This document shows positions 43,952 through 54,266 of a stretch of DNA of 64,000 nucleotides, in pieces. The position numbers and the translations under genes are program-made. How positions within the stretch are numbered: position 1 is the stretch's first letter; every line of letters begins with the position of its first letter. Under the pieces are notes generated by a model. The model was not told where the DNA came from. It saw nothing but the letters and a program-made list of their open reading frames with translations, and did not search any database. This stretch comes from Micavibrio_C sp046294845 (GTDB lineage: Bacteria > Pseudomonadota > Alphaproteobacteria > Micavibrionales > Micavibrionaceae): positions 1,426,001 through 1,490,000 of the forward strand of contig JBKBNU010000001.1 in NCBI GenBank assembly GCA_046294845.1, in the 5' to 3' direction.

Positions 43952-44410
43952 ATGACAGCCGCCGCGCACAAACCAGCTTCCAGCGTTATTATTCCCGACC
44001 CTATCCTGTACACTGCTGAAGCGACAGCGACAGGGGGCCGCGAGGGTGCGGCACAAACACCGGACGGCCTTTTGAAAATCAAGCTGGATAAGCCTGTGGC
44101 CATGGGTGGCAAGGGTGATGGCGTCAATCCGGAGCAGCTTTTTGCGGCGGGCTATTCCGCATGTTTCCTCGGGGCAATGAAATTTGTTGCGGGTCAGGAT
44201 AAAGTAACCCTGCCAGCGGACGCATCCATTACGGGCCATGTCAGCATTGGCAAAATCGAAGGTGGTTTTGGCTTGCAAGTCGAACTGAAAATCAGCCTGC
44301 CGGGGATGGACCGCGCGCAAGCCCGTACCGTCATCGACAAAGCCCACCTTGTATGCCCGTATTCAAATGCCACACGCGGCAATGTCGATGTCACGCTGAC
44401 ATTGGTTTAG
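43952..44410 (+). CDS. ohr: Organic hydroperoxide reductase Ohr (OsmC family)
   Basis: A 152-residue thiol peroxidase that reduces organic hydroperoxides using lipoylated proteins. The catalytic cysteines are Cys71 (YSACFLGAMK) and Cys135 (AHLVCPYSNATR), and the arginine region near GVNPEQLFAAGY is typical of Ohr rather than OsmC. Length matches. It is preceded by a strong ribosome site and followed by a terminator, so it is monocistronic. Confidence 0.93.
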   Translation: MTAAAHKPASSVIIPDPILYTAEATATGGREGAAQTPDGLLKIKLDKPVAMGGKGDGVNPEQLFAAGYSACFLGAMKFVAGQDKVTLPADASITGHVSIGKIEGGFGLQVELKISLPGMDRAQARTVIDKAHLVCPYSNATRGNVDVTLTLV

Positions 44411-44431
44411 GCTTGTTTGAATCTTTCTAAT

Positions 44432-44466
44432 TAAAAGCCCCTCGTGCGAGGGGCTTTTTTATTTTT
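44432..44466 (+). terminator. Rho-independent terminator between ohr and the aldo/keto reductase
   Basis: AAAAGCCCCTCG and CGAGGGGCTTTT form a perfect stem around a TG loop with a T-run on the right and an A-run on the left. It can end both ohr (rightward) and the converging reductase gene (leftward, which stops at 44480). Confidence 0.9.
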
Positions 44467-44479
44467 GGAGATTGCAAAG

Positions 44480-45514
44480 TTAAGCCCATTTAACGGGTTT
44501 CGGGTTACGTTCATCAAATCCCATCTGGTGCCAATAAGGATAAGCGGGTACGCGGGCGCTCGCGGCATCGAGTTTTTCAATATGCTCGGGGCTTAAGCTC
44601 CACCCCAGTGCACCGAGATTTTGTTTGAGCTGGTCTTCGTTACGCGCGCCGACAACAATGTTGGCAACGGTCGGGCGGGTCAGCAACCAGTTAAGCGCAA
44701 TCTGCGGAATGGTTTTGCCGGTTTCCTTGGCGACTTCGTCAAGGGCATCGACAACCTTGTAGAGATATTCATCTTCAACGGTTGGCCCGCCCGTGGCGCC
44801 GCCCTGGGCGATACGGCCATCCTGAATGGGTTGTCCCCGACGAATTTTTCCGGTGAGGCGGCCCCAGCCGAGCGGGCTCCAGACCATCAGGCCCAAGCCT
44901 TGATCCTGCCCCAGCGGCATCAATTCCCATTCATAATCACGACCGATCAGCGAGTAGTAACCTTGATAGGTGACATAGCGGCTATAACCGTATTTTTCTG
45001 CGGCAGCGAGTGACTTCATCACGTGCCAGCCAGAGAAATTGGAACAGCCGATATAGCGGACCTTGCCGCTTTGCACGAGGTTATCAAGCGCGCTCAATGT
45101 CTCTTCGACAGGGGTCAGGGCATCAAAAGCATGCATGAAATAGACATCGATATAATCGGTCTTGAGGCGCTTCAGGCTGTTTTCGCAAGCGGTAATGATA
45201 TGAAAGCGTGATGATCCTTTATCATTCGGGCCGGGGCCGGTTGTAAAAGTAGCCTTGGTCGAGATCAGGGCCTGATCGCGGCGGCCTTTAAGAGCGGCAC
45301 CCAAGATTTCTTCGGAAGCGCCTGCCGAATAAATATCGGCTGTATCAAAAAAATTCATGCCATGGTCGAGGCAGATATCCAGCAAGCGTGTGGCTTCCCT
45401 GACATCCGTTGTTCCCCATTTTTTGAACATTTCGCCCTTGCCGCCAAAGGTGCCTGTGCCGAGGCTCAAAACGGGGACTTTCAGACCGCTACGGCCCAGT
45501 TGACGATATTCCAT
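44480..45514 (-). CDS. Aldo/keto reductase
   Basis: A 344-residue NADPH-dependent reductase of aldehydes or ketones. The catalytic tetrad is visible in order: Asp in NFFDTADIY (with Tyr), Lys in ISTKATF, and the His of YFMHAFD. YIGCSNFSGWHV, the GRLTGKI loop and IVVGARNEDQL (cofactor) follow. The sequence resembles the YajO/Tas-like group; substrate unknown. The ATG at 45514 has an AAGGA site. The gene lies divergent from the carbonic anhydrase. Confidence 0.9.
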   Translation of the reverse strand: MEYRQLGRSGLKVPVLSLGTGTFGGKGEMFKKWGTTDVREATRLLDICLDHGMNFFDTADIYSAGASEEILGAALKGRRDQALISTKATFTTGPGPNDKGSSRFHIITACENSLKRLKTDYIDVYFMHAFDALTPVEETLSALDNLVQSGKVRYIGCSNFSGWHVMKSLAAAEKYGYSRYVTYQGYYSLIGRDYEWELMPLGQDQGLGLMVWSPLGWGRLTGKIRRGQPIQDGRIAQGGATGGPTVEDEYLYKVVDALDEVAKETGKTIPQIALNWLLTRPTVANIVVGARNEDQLKQNLGALGWSLSPEHIEKLDAASARVPAYPYWHQMGFDERNPKPVKWA

Positions 45515-45624
45515 GAATGTTTCCTTTTTGCATATAACTGCCATTCGGCTTGAAAGGCCCCTTTAAAATAGCGTCCAAATCGGTATGATCAAGCCGGTCT
45601 TTTAACAAGAGGAAGTAAGCACGA

Positions 45625-46308
45625 ATGCCATTCAGCAAACTGGTCAAAGGCTTTCACCTGTTTCAATATAAATATTTTCACGAAAGTGAAATATATCAGG
45701 AGCTCACCACCAAGGGACAGAATCCCGAAGCTCTGGTGATTGCCTGCTGCGATTCACGCAATGATCCTGCTTTACTGCTGCAAAGCCAGCCCGGCGATAT
45801 CTTTGTGGTGCGTAACGTGGCCGCGATTGTGCCGCCTTACCAGCCTGATGATAACTATCACGGGACCAGTGCGGCGATTGAATTCGCGGTGAAGGGGCTA
45901 AAGGTCAAAGATATCGTGGTATTGGGTCATGCGATGTGTGGCGGGGTGCAGGCCTTGGCTGCTGAAAAGCAGCCGACAGGCTTTGAATTCCTGACACACT
46001 GGATTTCAATCGGCAGGAAGGCCCGCGAAAAAGTGGATCAGGAGCAACCATCATTGTCGCCCGACCATCGCCAGTGCGCGATTGAAAAAGAAGTCATTGT
46101 GACCTCGTTAGAGAACCTCATGACCTTCCCGTGGATCAGGGAAGGTGTCGAAGCAGGCCAGATCACCTTGCATGGTTGGTACTTCGATATGGTGAATGGC
46201 AAGCTTCTGGATTACAACTTTGAGAAGGCGGCTTTCGAGGAATTAAAAAACCCGCAGCCGGCAGAGGCTTTGCCCCGCCGCCGCCGCCGTTATAATGACC
46301 CACGTTAA
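45625..46308 (+). CDS. Beta-class carbonic anhydrase
   Basis: A 227-residue zinc enzyme that interconverts CO2 and bicarbonate. Zinc ligands are Cys41 (in CCDSRND, with the Asp-Arg pair), His102 and Cys105 (GHAMCGG). Length and the RNVAAIVPPY and GTSAAIEFAV segments are typical. The C-terminus ends in an Arg cluster (RRRRRYNDPR). The start ATG follows AGAGGAAG. Confidence 0.93.
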   Translation: MPFSKLVKGFHLFQYKYFHESEIYQELTTKGQNPEALVIACCDSRNDPALLLQSQPGDIFVVRNVAAIVPPYQPDDNYHGTSAAIEFAVKGLKVKDIVVLGHAMCGGVQALAAEKQPTGFEFLTHWISIGRKAREKVDQEQPSLSPDHRQCAIEKEVIVTSLENLMTFPWIREGVEAGQITLHGWYFDMVNGKLLDYNFEKAAFEELKNPQPAEALPRRRRRYNDPR

Positions 46309-46389
46309 TGCATTGATATAATTTCACTTTATGCCTATTTGACAAGACATAATCAAGCTGGCAGAGTCCCTGCTCTTAAGGGGAATATG

Positions 46390-47586
46390 ATGTCGGATAT
46401 AGTTATCGTCGGGGGCGGGCCTGTGGGTCAGTGGGTTGCCATCAATGCGAAGAAGCGCAATCCCGATCTGGATATAAAAATTTACGAGCGTTATCAGGAA
46501 TATCAGAGGTCGCACATTCTGCGTCTGCGACACCTTGCGACACTTCTATATGCCAGGCATGACGGGTCACCACGTGAAAGCCGTTTTTATCAGGATGTCA
46601 TGGGGCGTTCTCTTTCCGAGATATTCTATCGTGCCGCAGGACATATATTCATTCGTACGAATGACCTCGAAGAGGCCTTGGGCAGTTACGCCCGTGATCT
46701 GGGTATTGAAACAGTCTATGAGAGGGTTGAAACGCCGGATGATGTCATGAAGGCGCATCCCGAGTGCAAGATTTTCATTGCAGCAGACGGCGCCCATAGC
46801 CAGATGCGCCAACATCTGATGGGTGAAGACTCTACCAAAGAATATCCGTTGCAGTATGTGGCAGAAATTAAGTATCAGGCGCAAGGGGCAACAGCCAAAC
46901 TCGATTTTCTCAAAGATCAATATTATGCGAATAAAAGAATTCCTCATATGATCTTTGAATATGTGGGCAGGGAGAAGGAAGGGGTGACACCTGTAACCTT
47001 GCGGGCCTTCATGGATAGAAAAACATATGAGGCTGTTCCCAAGGCCACCTTCAAAGAACCATTACATCTGGATGGCGGTTTACCGGAAGACTTGGAAAAA
47101 AGTGTGCGGACTTATATGGGCGTGCGTCAGGTGCAGGCTGGTGAGGTTGCCATTCCCCAATCTGTCAAGATCAGTAAATTGACACTGAGCATGTATGCTG
47201 CCAAACGCTTTGCCCAGATGAAGGATGATCGGGCATGGTTTCTGGCAGGGGATGCTGCTATGGGGGTTCCGTATTTCCGTTCATTGAATGCAGGATTTTT
47301 TGTGGGGTCGCAGTTATCAGCCATTCTGACGCAGAATAATTTCTCGGAAAAGACCAAGGTCCGCGCCTACAATTTTGTCCGTCCTTTTGACGTAGCGTGG
47401 GAGTTTGCTACAGCCCGCAGCAAAGATATCCTGCTGACTGCGTATAATGATTTCAGAACCTTGAGTGCGGAAGTGCCGTGGGAATTTATGACATGGGATG
47501 AATCTACGGCGCAGCGCATTGAAAAGGCAGCCGTTCCTCCACGGCCCTCACAGGGGCAAGGCCAAGAGCAACGTCCCCATATTTGA
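46390..47586 (+). CDS. FAD-dependent monooxygenase-like flavoprotein
   Basis: A 398-residue protein with an N-terminal FAD-binding Rossmann motif (VIVGGGPVGQWVAINA) and a second FAD motif near the end (WFLAGDAAMGVPYFRSLNAG, like the GDAAH of UbiH-type enzymes, with the His replaced by Met). RSHILRLRHL after the first motif resembles the FAD-contact Arg region. The sequence diverges from known Ubi and aromatic hydroxylases, so the substrate is unknown. I chose the ATG at 46390, whose AAGGGGA site has proper spacing; the ATG three bases earlier is too close. The TIGR03862 flavoprotein gene follows 15 bases later, probably an operon. Confidence 0.72.
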   Translation: MSDIVIVGGGPVGQWVAINAKKRNPDLDIKIYERYQEYQRSHILRLRHLATLLYARHDGSPRESRFYQDVMGRSLSEIFYRAAGHIFIRTNDLEEALGSYARDLGIETVYERVETPDDVMKAHPECKIFIAADGAHSQMRQHLMGEDSTKEYPLQYVAEIKYQAQGATAKLDFLKDQYYANKRIPHMIFEYVGREKEGVTPVTLRAFMDRKTYEAVPKATFKEPLHLDGGLPEDLEKSVRTYMGVRQVQAGEVAIPQSVKISKLTLSMYAAKRFAQMKDDRAWFLAGDAAMGVPYFRSLNAGFFVGSQLSAILTQNNFSEKTKVRAYNFVRPFDVAWEFATARSKDILLTAYNDFRTLSAEVPWEFMTWDESTAQRIEKAAVPPRPSQGQGQEQRPHI

Positions 47587-47601
47587 AATGGCTTCTTTTG
47601 T

Positions 47602-48822
47602 ATGTCTGTAAGTAGAAAAGTTGTGATTATTGGTGCCGGTCCGGCAGGATTGATGGCAGCCGAGAAATTGTCTGCTGCAGGCGCAGATATTCATGTCTAT
47701 GATCGTATGCCATCGCCAGCCCGCAAATTTCTGATGGCGGGGCGAGGGGGACTCAATCTGACCCATTCCGAACCGCTTTCAAAGTTTACAACACGATATC
47801 GTGAGGCCGAAGAGTGGCTGGCACCTATGATAGAGGAATTTTCACCCGAAGACTTGCGGGGTTGGTGTGAAGGTTTGGGGCAGGAAACCTTTGTGGGAAC
47901 CAGTGGTCGTGTCTTTCCCAAAGCTATGAAAGCTTCGCCGCTGTTGCGTGCCTGGCTGCAGCGTCTAGGGGATGCAGGTGTTAAATTCCATTTCAATATG
48001 ACATGGAAGGGTTGGGATCAAGAGAGCCTCTCCTTTGTTGATAAAGAAGGTATAGTTTCGACAGTGAAATCAGATGCCTTATTATTGGCACTTGGTGGTG
48101 CGTCATGGGCGAAGCTGGGGTCTGATGCGGCGTGGGTTTCCATACTGGAAGACAGGGGTATTAAAATCCGTTCTTTCCGTCCGGCAAATTGCGGCTTCAA
48201 TATTGCTTGGTCCCCAATCTTTAGGGAAAAATTCTCAGGCACACCCGTAAAATCTGTTTTGCTCAAAGTAGGGGATGATACTGTATTGGGGGAGATGGTT
48301 ATTACAAGGTCGGGCATTGAAGGTAGCGCTGTCTACGCGCTTTCTTCCCTCATAAGGACAGAGATTGAACAAAAGGGTAAGGCGTATCTATTTCTCGATC
48401 TGAAGCCCGATGTCAGCGCAGAAGATTTACGCCAGAAGATGGGTAAGCCCAAAGGGCGCGACAGCCTAAGTAACCATTTGCGAAAAGCAGCGGGGTTATC
48501 GCCTGTGGCTGTGGGATTGGTACAAGAAATCTTGCACCAGAAAAAGGGTGCGGATCCTGTTGTGGTTATCAAGAATTTGCCGCTTGTTCTGACAGGTAGT
48601 AGCGGTCTTGAGCGGGCCATTTCAAGTGCAGGCGGCATCAAGCGGGAGCAGATAGATGGGCAGAGCATGATGCTCAAAAATCTTTCAGGTGTTTTTGTCG
48701 CCGGTGAAATGATTGACTGGGAAGCCCCGACGGGAGGCTATCTTTTGCAGGCATGCTATAGCACCGCTGTGCGGGCCTCTAATGGGATTCTGTCTTATTT
48801 AGGCGCTGACTCTCGGACTTAA
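47602..48822 (+). CDS. TIGR03862-family flavoprotein
   Basis: A 406-residue FAD protein of the HI0933/BaiN-like group. The Rossmann motif VVIIGAGPAGLMAAEKL opens it, followed by the family mark FLMAGRGGLNLTHSEP, GRVFPKAMKASPLLRAW, LALGGASWAKLGSD and the C-terminal GEMIDWEAPTGGYLLQAC. Members are near-universal in alphaproteobacteria with unknown reaction; a disulfide or enoate reductase role has been suggested for relatives. Its 3' end overlaps the converging rlmN by 44 bases. Confidence 0.88.
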   Translation: MSVSRKVVIIGAGPAGLMAAEKLSAAGADIHVYDRMPSPARKFLMAGRGGLNLTHSEPLSKFTTRYREAEEWLAPMIEEFSPEDLRGWCEGLGQETFVGTSGRVFPKAMKASPLLRAWLQRLGDAGVKFHFNMTWKGWDQESLSFVDKEGIVSTVKSDALLLALGGASWAKLGSDAAWVSILEDRGIKIRSFRPANCGFNIAWSPIFREKFSGTPVKSVLLKVGDDTVLGEMVITRSGIEGSAVYALSSLIRTEIEQKGKAYLFLDLKPDVSAEDLRQKMGKPKGRDSLSNHLRKAAGLSPVAVGLVQEILHQKKGADPVVVIKNLPLVLTGSSGLERAISSAGGIKREQIDGQSMMLKNLSGVFVAGEMIDWEAPTGGYLLQACYSTAVRASNGILSYLGADSRT

Positions 48823-49918
48823 GCTGGCCACAGGCCGCCAAAATATCTTCGCCACGGGTTTTGCGGATCGGCGCATCAATTCCTGCCTCTTGTAAAATGC
48901 GGGCAAACGCCATGATACGGTTGCGGCTCGGACATTCAAAATCACTGCCGGGCCATTTATTAAACGGGATGATGTTCACCTTACAAGGGATGTCATGGAT
49001 GAGGTCCGCCAGTTCACGGGCTGTCTCATCACTATCATTCACGTCCTTTAACATCACGTATTCGAATGTAATGCGCCGGTTCTGGCTAATGCCGGGGTAG
49101 GAGCGGCAGGCCTCAAGCAACTCGGCCAGCGGATATTTATTGTTGATCGGCATAATACTGCTGCGCAATTCGTCATTAGGCGCATGCAGGGATATGGCCA
49201 GATTGACGCCCAGCTCTTCACCACACTGGACGATTTGAGGGACAACACCGGATGTTGACAGTGTAATACGGCGTTTGGACAAGGCGATACCATCCTCATC
49301 CATACAAATGGTAAGGGCCTTGGAAATATTATCGTAGTTATAAAGCGGCTCGCCCATCCCCATCATGACGATATTGGTCAGTTCGCGGTCACCGGAAGAT
49401 GTTTTCTCGCCAGTCTTTGGCCATTCTTCCAAAACATCGCGCGCATGCATGATTTGTTGCAGAATTTCATGGGGGCCCAGATTGCGGACCAGCGGCTGCG
49501 TTCCTGTGTGACAAAAACGGCAGGTGAGTGTGCAGCCCACTTGTGATGATACACACAGCGTACCGCGGTTTTCTTCCGGTATATAAACTGTTTCCACTTG
49601 CTGGCCATCACTCATGGATAAAAGCCATTTGATTGTGCCATCTGTTGATCGCTGTTCGGTGATGACTTCTGGACGGTCGATAAAGTAATGCTCCGAAAGC
49701 AAAGCGCGCATATCTTTAGGCAGGTTGCCCATAGAGTCAAAATCTTTGACGCCCCGCTGGTAAATCCAGTTCCAGATTTGTTTGGCGCGGAATTTGGGAA
49801 GGTTATGCAGGGCCAAAACATCCTGCATCTCCTGCAAAGAGAGCCCTACCAGTGCCATGCGCCCCGCCTTATCTTTGCGGGGGGCGGAAAATTTTCCGGC
49901 GTGTGATGACAGGCTCAT
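48779..49918 (-). CDS. rlmN: Dual-specificity RNA methyltransferase RlmN
   Basis: A 379-residue radical-SAM enzyme that makes m2A at 23S rRNA A2503 and tRNA A37. The cluster cysteines CXXXCXXC are C129, C133, C136 (GCTLTCRFCHTG). The KFRAKQIWNWIYQRG segment, the GMGEPLYNYDN loop, and the C-terminal KTRGEDILAACGQL with the resolving Cys mark RlmN. The C-terminus is slightly longer than usual, reaching into the flavoprotein gene on the other strand. Confidence 0.93.
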   Translation of the reverse strand: MSLSSHAGKFSAPRKDKAGRMALVGLSLQEMQDVLALHNLPKFRAKQIWNWIYQRGVKDFDSMGNLPKDMRALLSEHYFIDRPEVITEQRSTDGTIKWLLSMSDGQQVETVYIPEENRGTLCVSSQVGCTLTCRFCHTGTQPLVRNLGPHEILQQIMHARDVLEEWPKTGEKTSSGDRELTNIVMMGMGEPLYNYDNISKALTICMDEDGIALSKRRITLSTSGVVPQIVQCGEELGVNLAISLHAPNDELRSSIMPINNKYPLAELLEACRSYPGISQNRRITFEYVMLKDVNDSDETARELADLIHDIPCKVNIIPFNKWPGSDFECPSRNRIMAFARILQEAGIDAPIRKTRGEDILAACGQLKSESQRLNKTESH

Positions 49919-49978
49919 ATCCTTATGGGCTCCTTTGGCGCGGCAGAGACTACAATAAGCGGCTCAGGAAAGCAAAAA

Positions 49979-52900
49979 TTAAAGCCATTCCCTGATTTTG
50001 GAGAGAGATTCTCCCGTCACGCGGGTAAGCTCCTCGAGTGCCGCCTGATCAGGTATTAACCCTGAGCGGGCGTTCTGCTCGATGTCTTTCAGAATATTGG
50101 ACAAATTGTCAGCACCAATCTGGGATGATGTTGATTTAAATGTATGGGCGGCTTTGGCCACATCCTCGGCCTTCCGGTTTTCTATGGATTTTTGTAGCTC
50201 TGCCAGCAAATTCTCGGAATTTTCCAGGAACGTAGTCAGCATACTTGGAAAACGACTATCGGAAAGCTTTCTTAAATTTTCCAAGGTGTTTGTATTAACA
50301 AGCAGATAGGAATCGCCGCCTGTCGAGCCATCTTCATCTGTTCTTCCCGATGACTTATATAAATCTGGGGACAGCCATTTGAGGAGTGTGTCTTCCAGTT
50401 CAACTTGCCTTACAGGTTTACTTATATAGTCGTTCATTCCTGAATCAAGGCAGCGTTCTTTATCACCCTTCATAGCGAAGGCCGTCAGAGCAATAATAGG
50501 GATGTCCTTTGTCTTTTCATGCTGCCGCAATTTTATTGTAGCTTCGAAGCCATCCATTTCTGGCATCTGGCAATCCATCAGGATGATATCAAAGCTATCA
50601 TGCAGGGCAAGTTCGCAGGCTTCAGCGCCGTTTAAAGCGATGATAGGCGTAACCCCGTATTTTTCAAGCATGGCCATCATGACTTCACGGTTGACGGGGT
50701 TATCTTCAGCAAACAAGACTTTCTTGCCGGCCAGATTAATTTCCTGCCTTTTACTGCCGTTGGTGCCAGCTATAACTTCACGGGCTGTATAACGTGTTAC
50801 AAGATTGATGTCCCTGCCTTGTGCACGGGCTTGTAGAAGCAGATTGATGATTGAAACAAGTTCTGAAATACGTACGGGTTTGATCAGGTAGCCTTTAATA
50901 CCTGCTTGCGTGACGATTTGTGAATCGCTGCGTGTGGGTTTTGATGTTGAAAGAATAATAATCAAATCTTTCAATTCAGGCCGCTGCTTGATTTTTTCGG
51001 CAATTTCTAACCCTGTTTCGTTTTCCAGAGAATAATCCAGAACCAGAATATCAAAAGGCATGCCTGATTTTGCTGCCTCGGAGAGGGTCTTCAGGGCATC
51101 GTCACCATTACGGGCACAATCATAGAGGGCGCCCAGACTCTCCATCTGATCTTTAAGGATTTCAAGAGCAATATGATTGTCGTCTGTCGCAAAAACTCGC
51201 AAACCCTTGAGAGACTTCTCATGCTCGATCAATGACAGGTTTTGTGAGTCTGGTTCTGCGCTTATGCCTAGTTCAAGAATGAATGAAAACTTGCTGCCTT
51301 TACCTACAATGCTTTCAACCTGAATTTCGCTACCCATGAGGTGAAGAAGTTGGCGGCTAATGGTGAGGCCCAGTCCTGTCCCGCCGAACTGGCGCGTTGT
51401 CGAGGTATCGGCCTGATCAAATTTGTTAAAAATACGCTCAAGTTTATCAGGTTCAATACCGATGCCTGTATCCTCAATAGAGAAAAGGATACGCGTAGTG
51501 TTTTCCTTTATCTGTATTGGCTCGATGGAAAGAAGAATATGTCCGGAATTGGTAAACTTAACAGCATTACCGCAAAGATTGAGAATGATCTGCCTGATAC
51601 GTCCGGGATCGCCTTTTAGATGCTGTGGGCATCCCGGTTTCATGTGCATATAAAACTCAATGCCCTTTTCCTGTGTCTTGACAGATATGAGATCCGATAT
51701 GTCCTCGCACAGCATCTGCAAGTTCATCGGAATAACCTCAAGTTCTAGCTTGCCTGCCTCAATTTTCGAGAAATCGAGAATATCATTCAGGATGTGGAGT
51801 AATGATTCAGCCGAGTGATCCACTGTTTCTGCATAATGGCGTTGTCTTGCTGACAGGCTGGTGTCAAGCAGCAGGCGTGTCATGCCTATAATACCATTCA
51901 TGGGCGTGCGGATCTCATGGCTCATATTGGCCAGGAAGTCGCTTTTTGCACGGTTGGCACGGTTAGCTTCTTCTTTTGCTTCTTCCAGTTCGGTTATATC
52001 TGTATGAGCACCAATGATCCTTAAAACATTTCCTGCATCATTCTTCTCGGCAAGAGCCCTGACCAGAATATATTTTGTAAGTCCCTTTATGTGCCTGAAT
52101 CTGAAAACGGAGGCAAATTCGGGTATTGAACCTAACGACATCGCATCTATCAGAGCAGAAAGCTCCTTACGATCTTCGGGTAGAAGTAAGGACAAAAGCA
52201 TTTCTAAAGAATTGTCTATTTCAAAGTCATGGTAGCCCAGCAGCGATTTACAGCGAGGAGAGCACCAGAATGTTCCTTGGGTTAGATCCCACTCCCATAT
52301 ACCATCCTGTGTAGCAGAGAAGGCCAACTCAAGAAATCTCTGCTGTTTGCGGATTTGTTCTTCTGCTTCTTTACGTTCTGTAATGATATCGGTAAACATG
52401 ATAATGCCTCCGACTTCCTGATTATTGTCGTACCAGGGGCGCACAGCCCACTGCATCCACATGCTTTGTCCATTTTTCAGGAGTATTTTTTCTTCTCGTG
52501 TTTCCGCAGATTTTCCCTGTAAACAGTCTTTTATGATTCCTTGCCAGTGCTCAGGCATATCGGGGAAAGTTTCAAAGTGGGATTTACCTATTATTTTTCC
52601 GGTAGGGAGGTTGAAATCTTCGTACCATTTTTTACTGACGTTGATATATCGCATATCTCTGTCGCACATGGCTATGGCAGCGGGGGTGTTCTTAATGAAG
52701 TCATCCAGTTGATCGCGGGAAAATTTAATCACCTGCTGTTTTTCGTAAAGAATTATTGCCAGATAAACGGCAAGAGAAATAAGAAATGATGTAACAAAGC
52801 CCGCTATCAGAATACTGCGTAGGGGCAAATTATTTCGGTTTGATAAGAATTCAGGGGTTGGTGTTAGGGTGAATGTCCAGCTTTTGTCTGTAACTTTTGT

Positions 52901-54205
52901 TGAAACAGAAGCTGTATAGTCTCTATCAAACTGGTAATTTTCAGGCACGTTCGAATAGATGACTTCGAAGTCTTCGTGAACCGTAATGTAATAAAAGTCA
53001 CGGATTTCTTTCGGGAGAAGATCGTTGAGGATGTTGTCCATCAAATAGCCGACTTTAAAGACTACAGCAATCAGGCCATCATGTGTTCCATCTTTCTTGG
53101 TTAAGGGGTGGTAATAGACAAACCCTTGTCCGGCAGTCAGTAATTTAAATACCGCTGTTGTCTGAGCGCTATTGGTGGCTATAGCCTTATCAATCGCCTC
53201 CTTATTAGGGGGGCTTTCCTCAAGGTTTTTTTTAGTTACAACTTTCTCGAGCCTCTGGGGGACGGCCCAGATTATTTCACTGTTCTCGTCAAATAGCTCA
53301 ATCGCCAAAATGGCTTTAAAATGATCGAGATAATTCTGGGCATCGGCGCGCCAGCCTGCTTCGGGGATACTGCCCTGAACTTGCCATCTGTCTACAAAGC
53401 GATAGGAGGCAGAAAAAAGGTCGGCAATATATTTATCTGTAACCAATCGAACGGTATCAGCATCCTTGCTGATATTAACAATTGTATTTTTCTGGTTCTG
53501 ACTGACGATGGCCATCCAGAGCGAGAGTGTAACAACCATCAAGGCGGCAAAGATAGGTAAAGGGAGCCATAACGGTATGCGCTTTGTAATGTCGGCAGCG
53601 ATCAGGATAAGGCAGACACCTAAGGTTACAAAGATGACCGAGGTGTGAAGGGCCATACCCGAGAAATTTTTCCATGTGATATTCGCATCTACCCCCATAA
53701 TGTAACCTGTTGTTGTCACCAAAGCGGCAGACATTACCAGACTACCCATCAATGCAACAAGAAAGGGGAACAGGGAGGGGTGTTTTTGCCTAAGGCGTGT
53801 AGCAGATATAATACATAAGGAAATCCCTACCATAGCAAAACAGCTACAGGCATTAATTGTCATTCGACCTGGCGCAGAGGACCTATAATCAGTGAACGGT
53901 GTCACAAACAATGTGTCGATCCCGATATTAATCGGCAGAAAATATTGAGATAGTGTAAGTAAGGCAATCGAGGCAATACTCAGGCCTGCGGCAAAAGTTA
54001 CACGCAGTGATGATAGTGACCATGCAAAAATACCAATGGCAGAAAGCAGGAAGCATAAGGCGGTATTAAATTTCATAGGCGCAAATTCAGGGTGCACCTG
54101 AACAAGAATAGCATTTTGCAAATACCATCCCGCAATCACACTTGTTGCAACAAGGGCGATCAGTATGCAGCATATTTTAATAAAAGTATGATTGATGAAA
54201 TTCAT
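49979..54205 (-). CDS. Hybrid sensor histidine kinase (sensor-PAS-PAS-HK-REC-REC-HPt)
   Basis: A 1408-residue membrane kinase. About seven hydrophobic helices span 7-235, then a large extracytoplasmic sensor (about 240-460, Cache/CHASE-like) and another helix (465-487). Two PAS domains follow (about 500-612 and 620-740). The HisKA phospho-site is His763 in SHEIRTPMNG; the ATPase domain has NLCGNAVKF, DTGIGI and GGTGLGLTIS. Two receivers follow: Asp1057 in LVLDYSLE and Asp1211 in LMDCQMPEMDG, each with its Lys (IKPV, SKPV). A C-terminal HPt has His1354 (AHTFKSTSSQIGA). So it contains a complete phosphorelay. It is divergent from two further phosphorelay genes 125 bases away. Signal unknown. 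Confidence 0.93.
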   Translation of the reverse strand: MNFINHTFIKICCILIALVATSVIAGWYLQNAILVQVHPEFAPMKFNTALCFLLSAIGIFAWSLSSLRVTFAAGLSIASIALLTLSQYFLPINIGIDTLFVTPFTDYRSSAPGRMTINACSCFAMVGISLCIISATRLRQKHPSLFPFLVALMGSLVMSAALVTTTGYIMGVDANITWKNFSGMALHTSVIFVTLGVCLILIAADITKRIPLWLPLPIFAALMVVTLSLWMAIVSQNQKNTIVNISKDADTVRLVTDKYIADLFSASYRFVDRWQVQGSIPEAGWRADAQNYLDHFKAILAIELFDENSEIIWAVPQRLEKVVTKKNLEESPPNKEAIDKAIATNSAQTTAVFKLLTAGQGFVYYHPLTKKDGTHDGLIAVVFKVGYLMDNILNDLLPKEIRDFYYITVHEDFEVIYSNVPENYQFDRDYTASVSTKVTDKSWTFTLTPTPEFLSNRNNLPLRSILIAGFVTSFLISLAVYLAIILYEKQQVIKFSRDQLDDFIKNTPAAIAMCDRDMRYINVSKKWYEDFNLPTGKIIGKSHFETFPDMPEHWQGIIKDCLQGKSAETREEKILLKNGQSMWMQWAVRPWYDNNQEVGGIIMFTDIITERKEAEEQIRKQQRFLELAFSATQDGIWEWDLTQGTFWCSPRCKSLLGYHDFEIDNSLEMLLSLLLPEDRKELSALIDAMSLGSIPEFASVFRFRHIKGLTKYILVRALAEKNDAGNVLRIIGAHTDITELEEAKEEANRANRAKSDFLANMSHEIRTPMNGIIGMTRLLLDTSLSARQRHYAETVDHSAESLLHILNDILDFSKIEAGKLELEVIPMNLQMLCEDISDLISVKTQEKGIEFYMHMKPGCPQHLKGDPGRIRQIILNLCGNAVKFTNSGHILLSIEPIQIKENTTRILFSIEDTGIGIEPDKLERIFNKFDQADTSTTRQFGGTGLGLTISRQLLHLMGSEIQVESIVGKGSKFSFILELGISAEPDSQNLSLIEHEKSLKGLRVFATDDNHIALEILKDQMESLGALYDCARNGDDALKTLSEAAKSGMPFDILVLDYSLENETGLEIAEKIKQRPELKDLIIILSTSKPTRSDSQIVTQAGIKGYLIKPVRISELVSIINLLLQARAQGRDINLVTRYTAREVIAGTNGSKRQEINLAGKKVLFAEDNPVNREVMMAMLEKYGVTPIIALNGAEACELALHDSFDIILMDCQMPEMDGFEATIKLRQHEKTKDIPIIALTAFAMKGDKERCLDSGMNDYISKPVRQVELEDTLLKWLSPDLYKSSGRTDEDGSTGGDSYLLVNTNTLENLRKLSDSRFPSMLTTFLENSENLLAELQKSIENRKAEDVAKAAHTFKSTSSQIGADNLSNILKDIEQNARSGLIPDQAALEELTRVTGESLSKIREWL

Positions 54206-54266
54206 TATATCCCCGTCCAGTACAACTCAGGCTAGCACCCTGTGTATAATAAGACTATACTTTGGG

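Noticed and set aside
54206..54266. Leftward promoter for the hybrid kinase
   Set aside because: Several TATA-like hexamers occur, but none has a good -35 at 16-18 bases, so no site is called.
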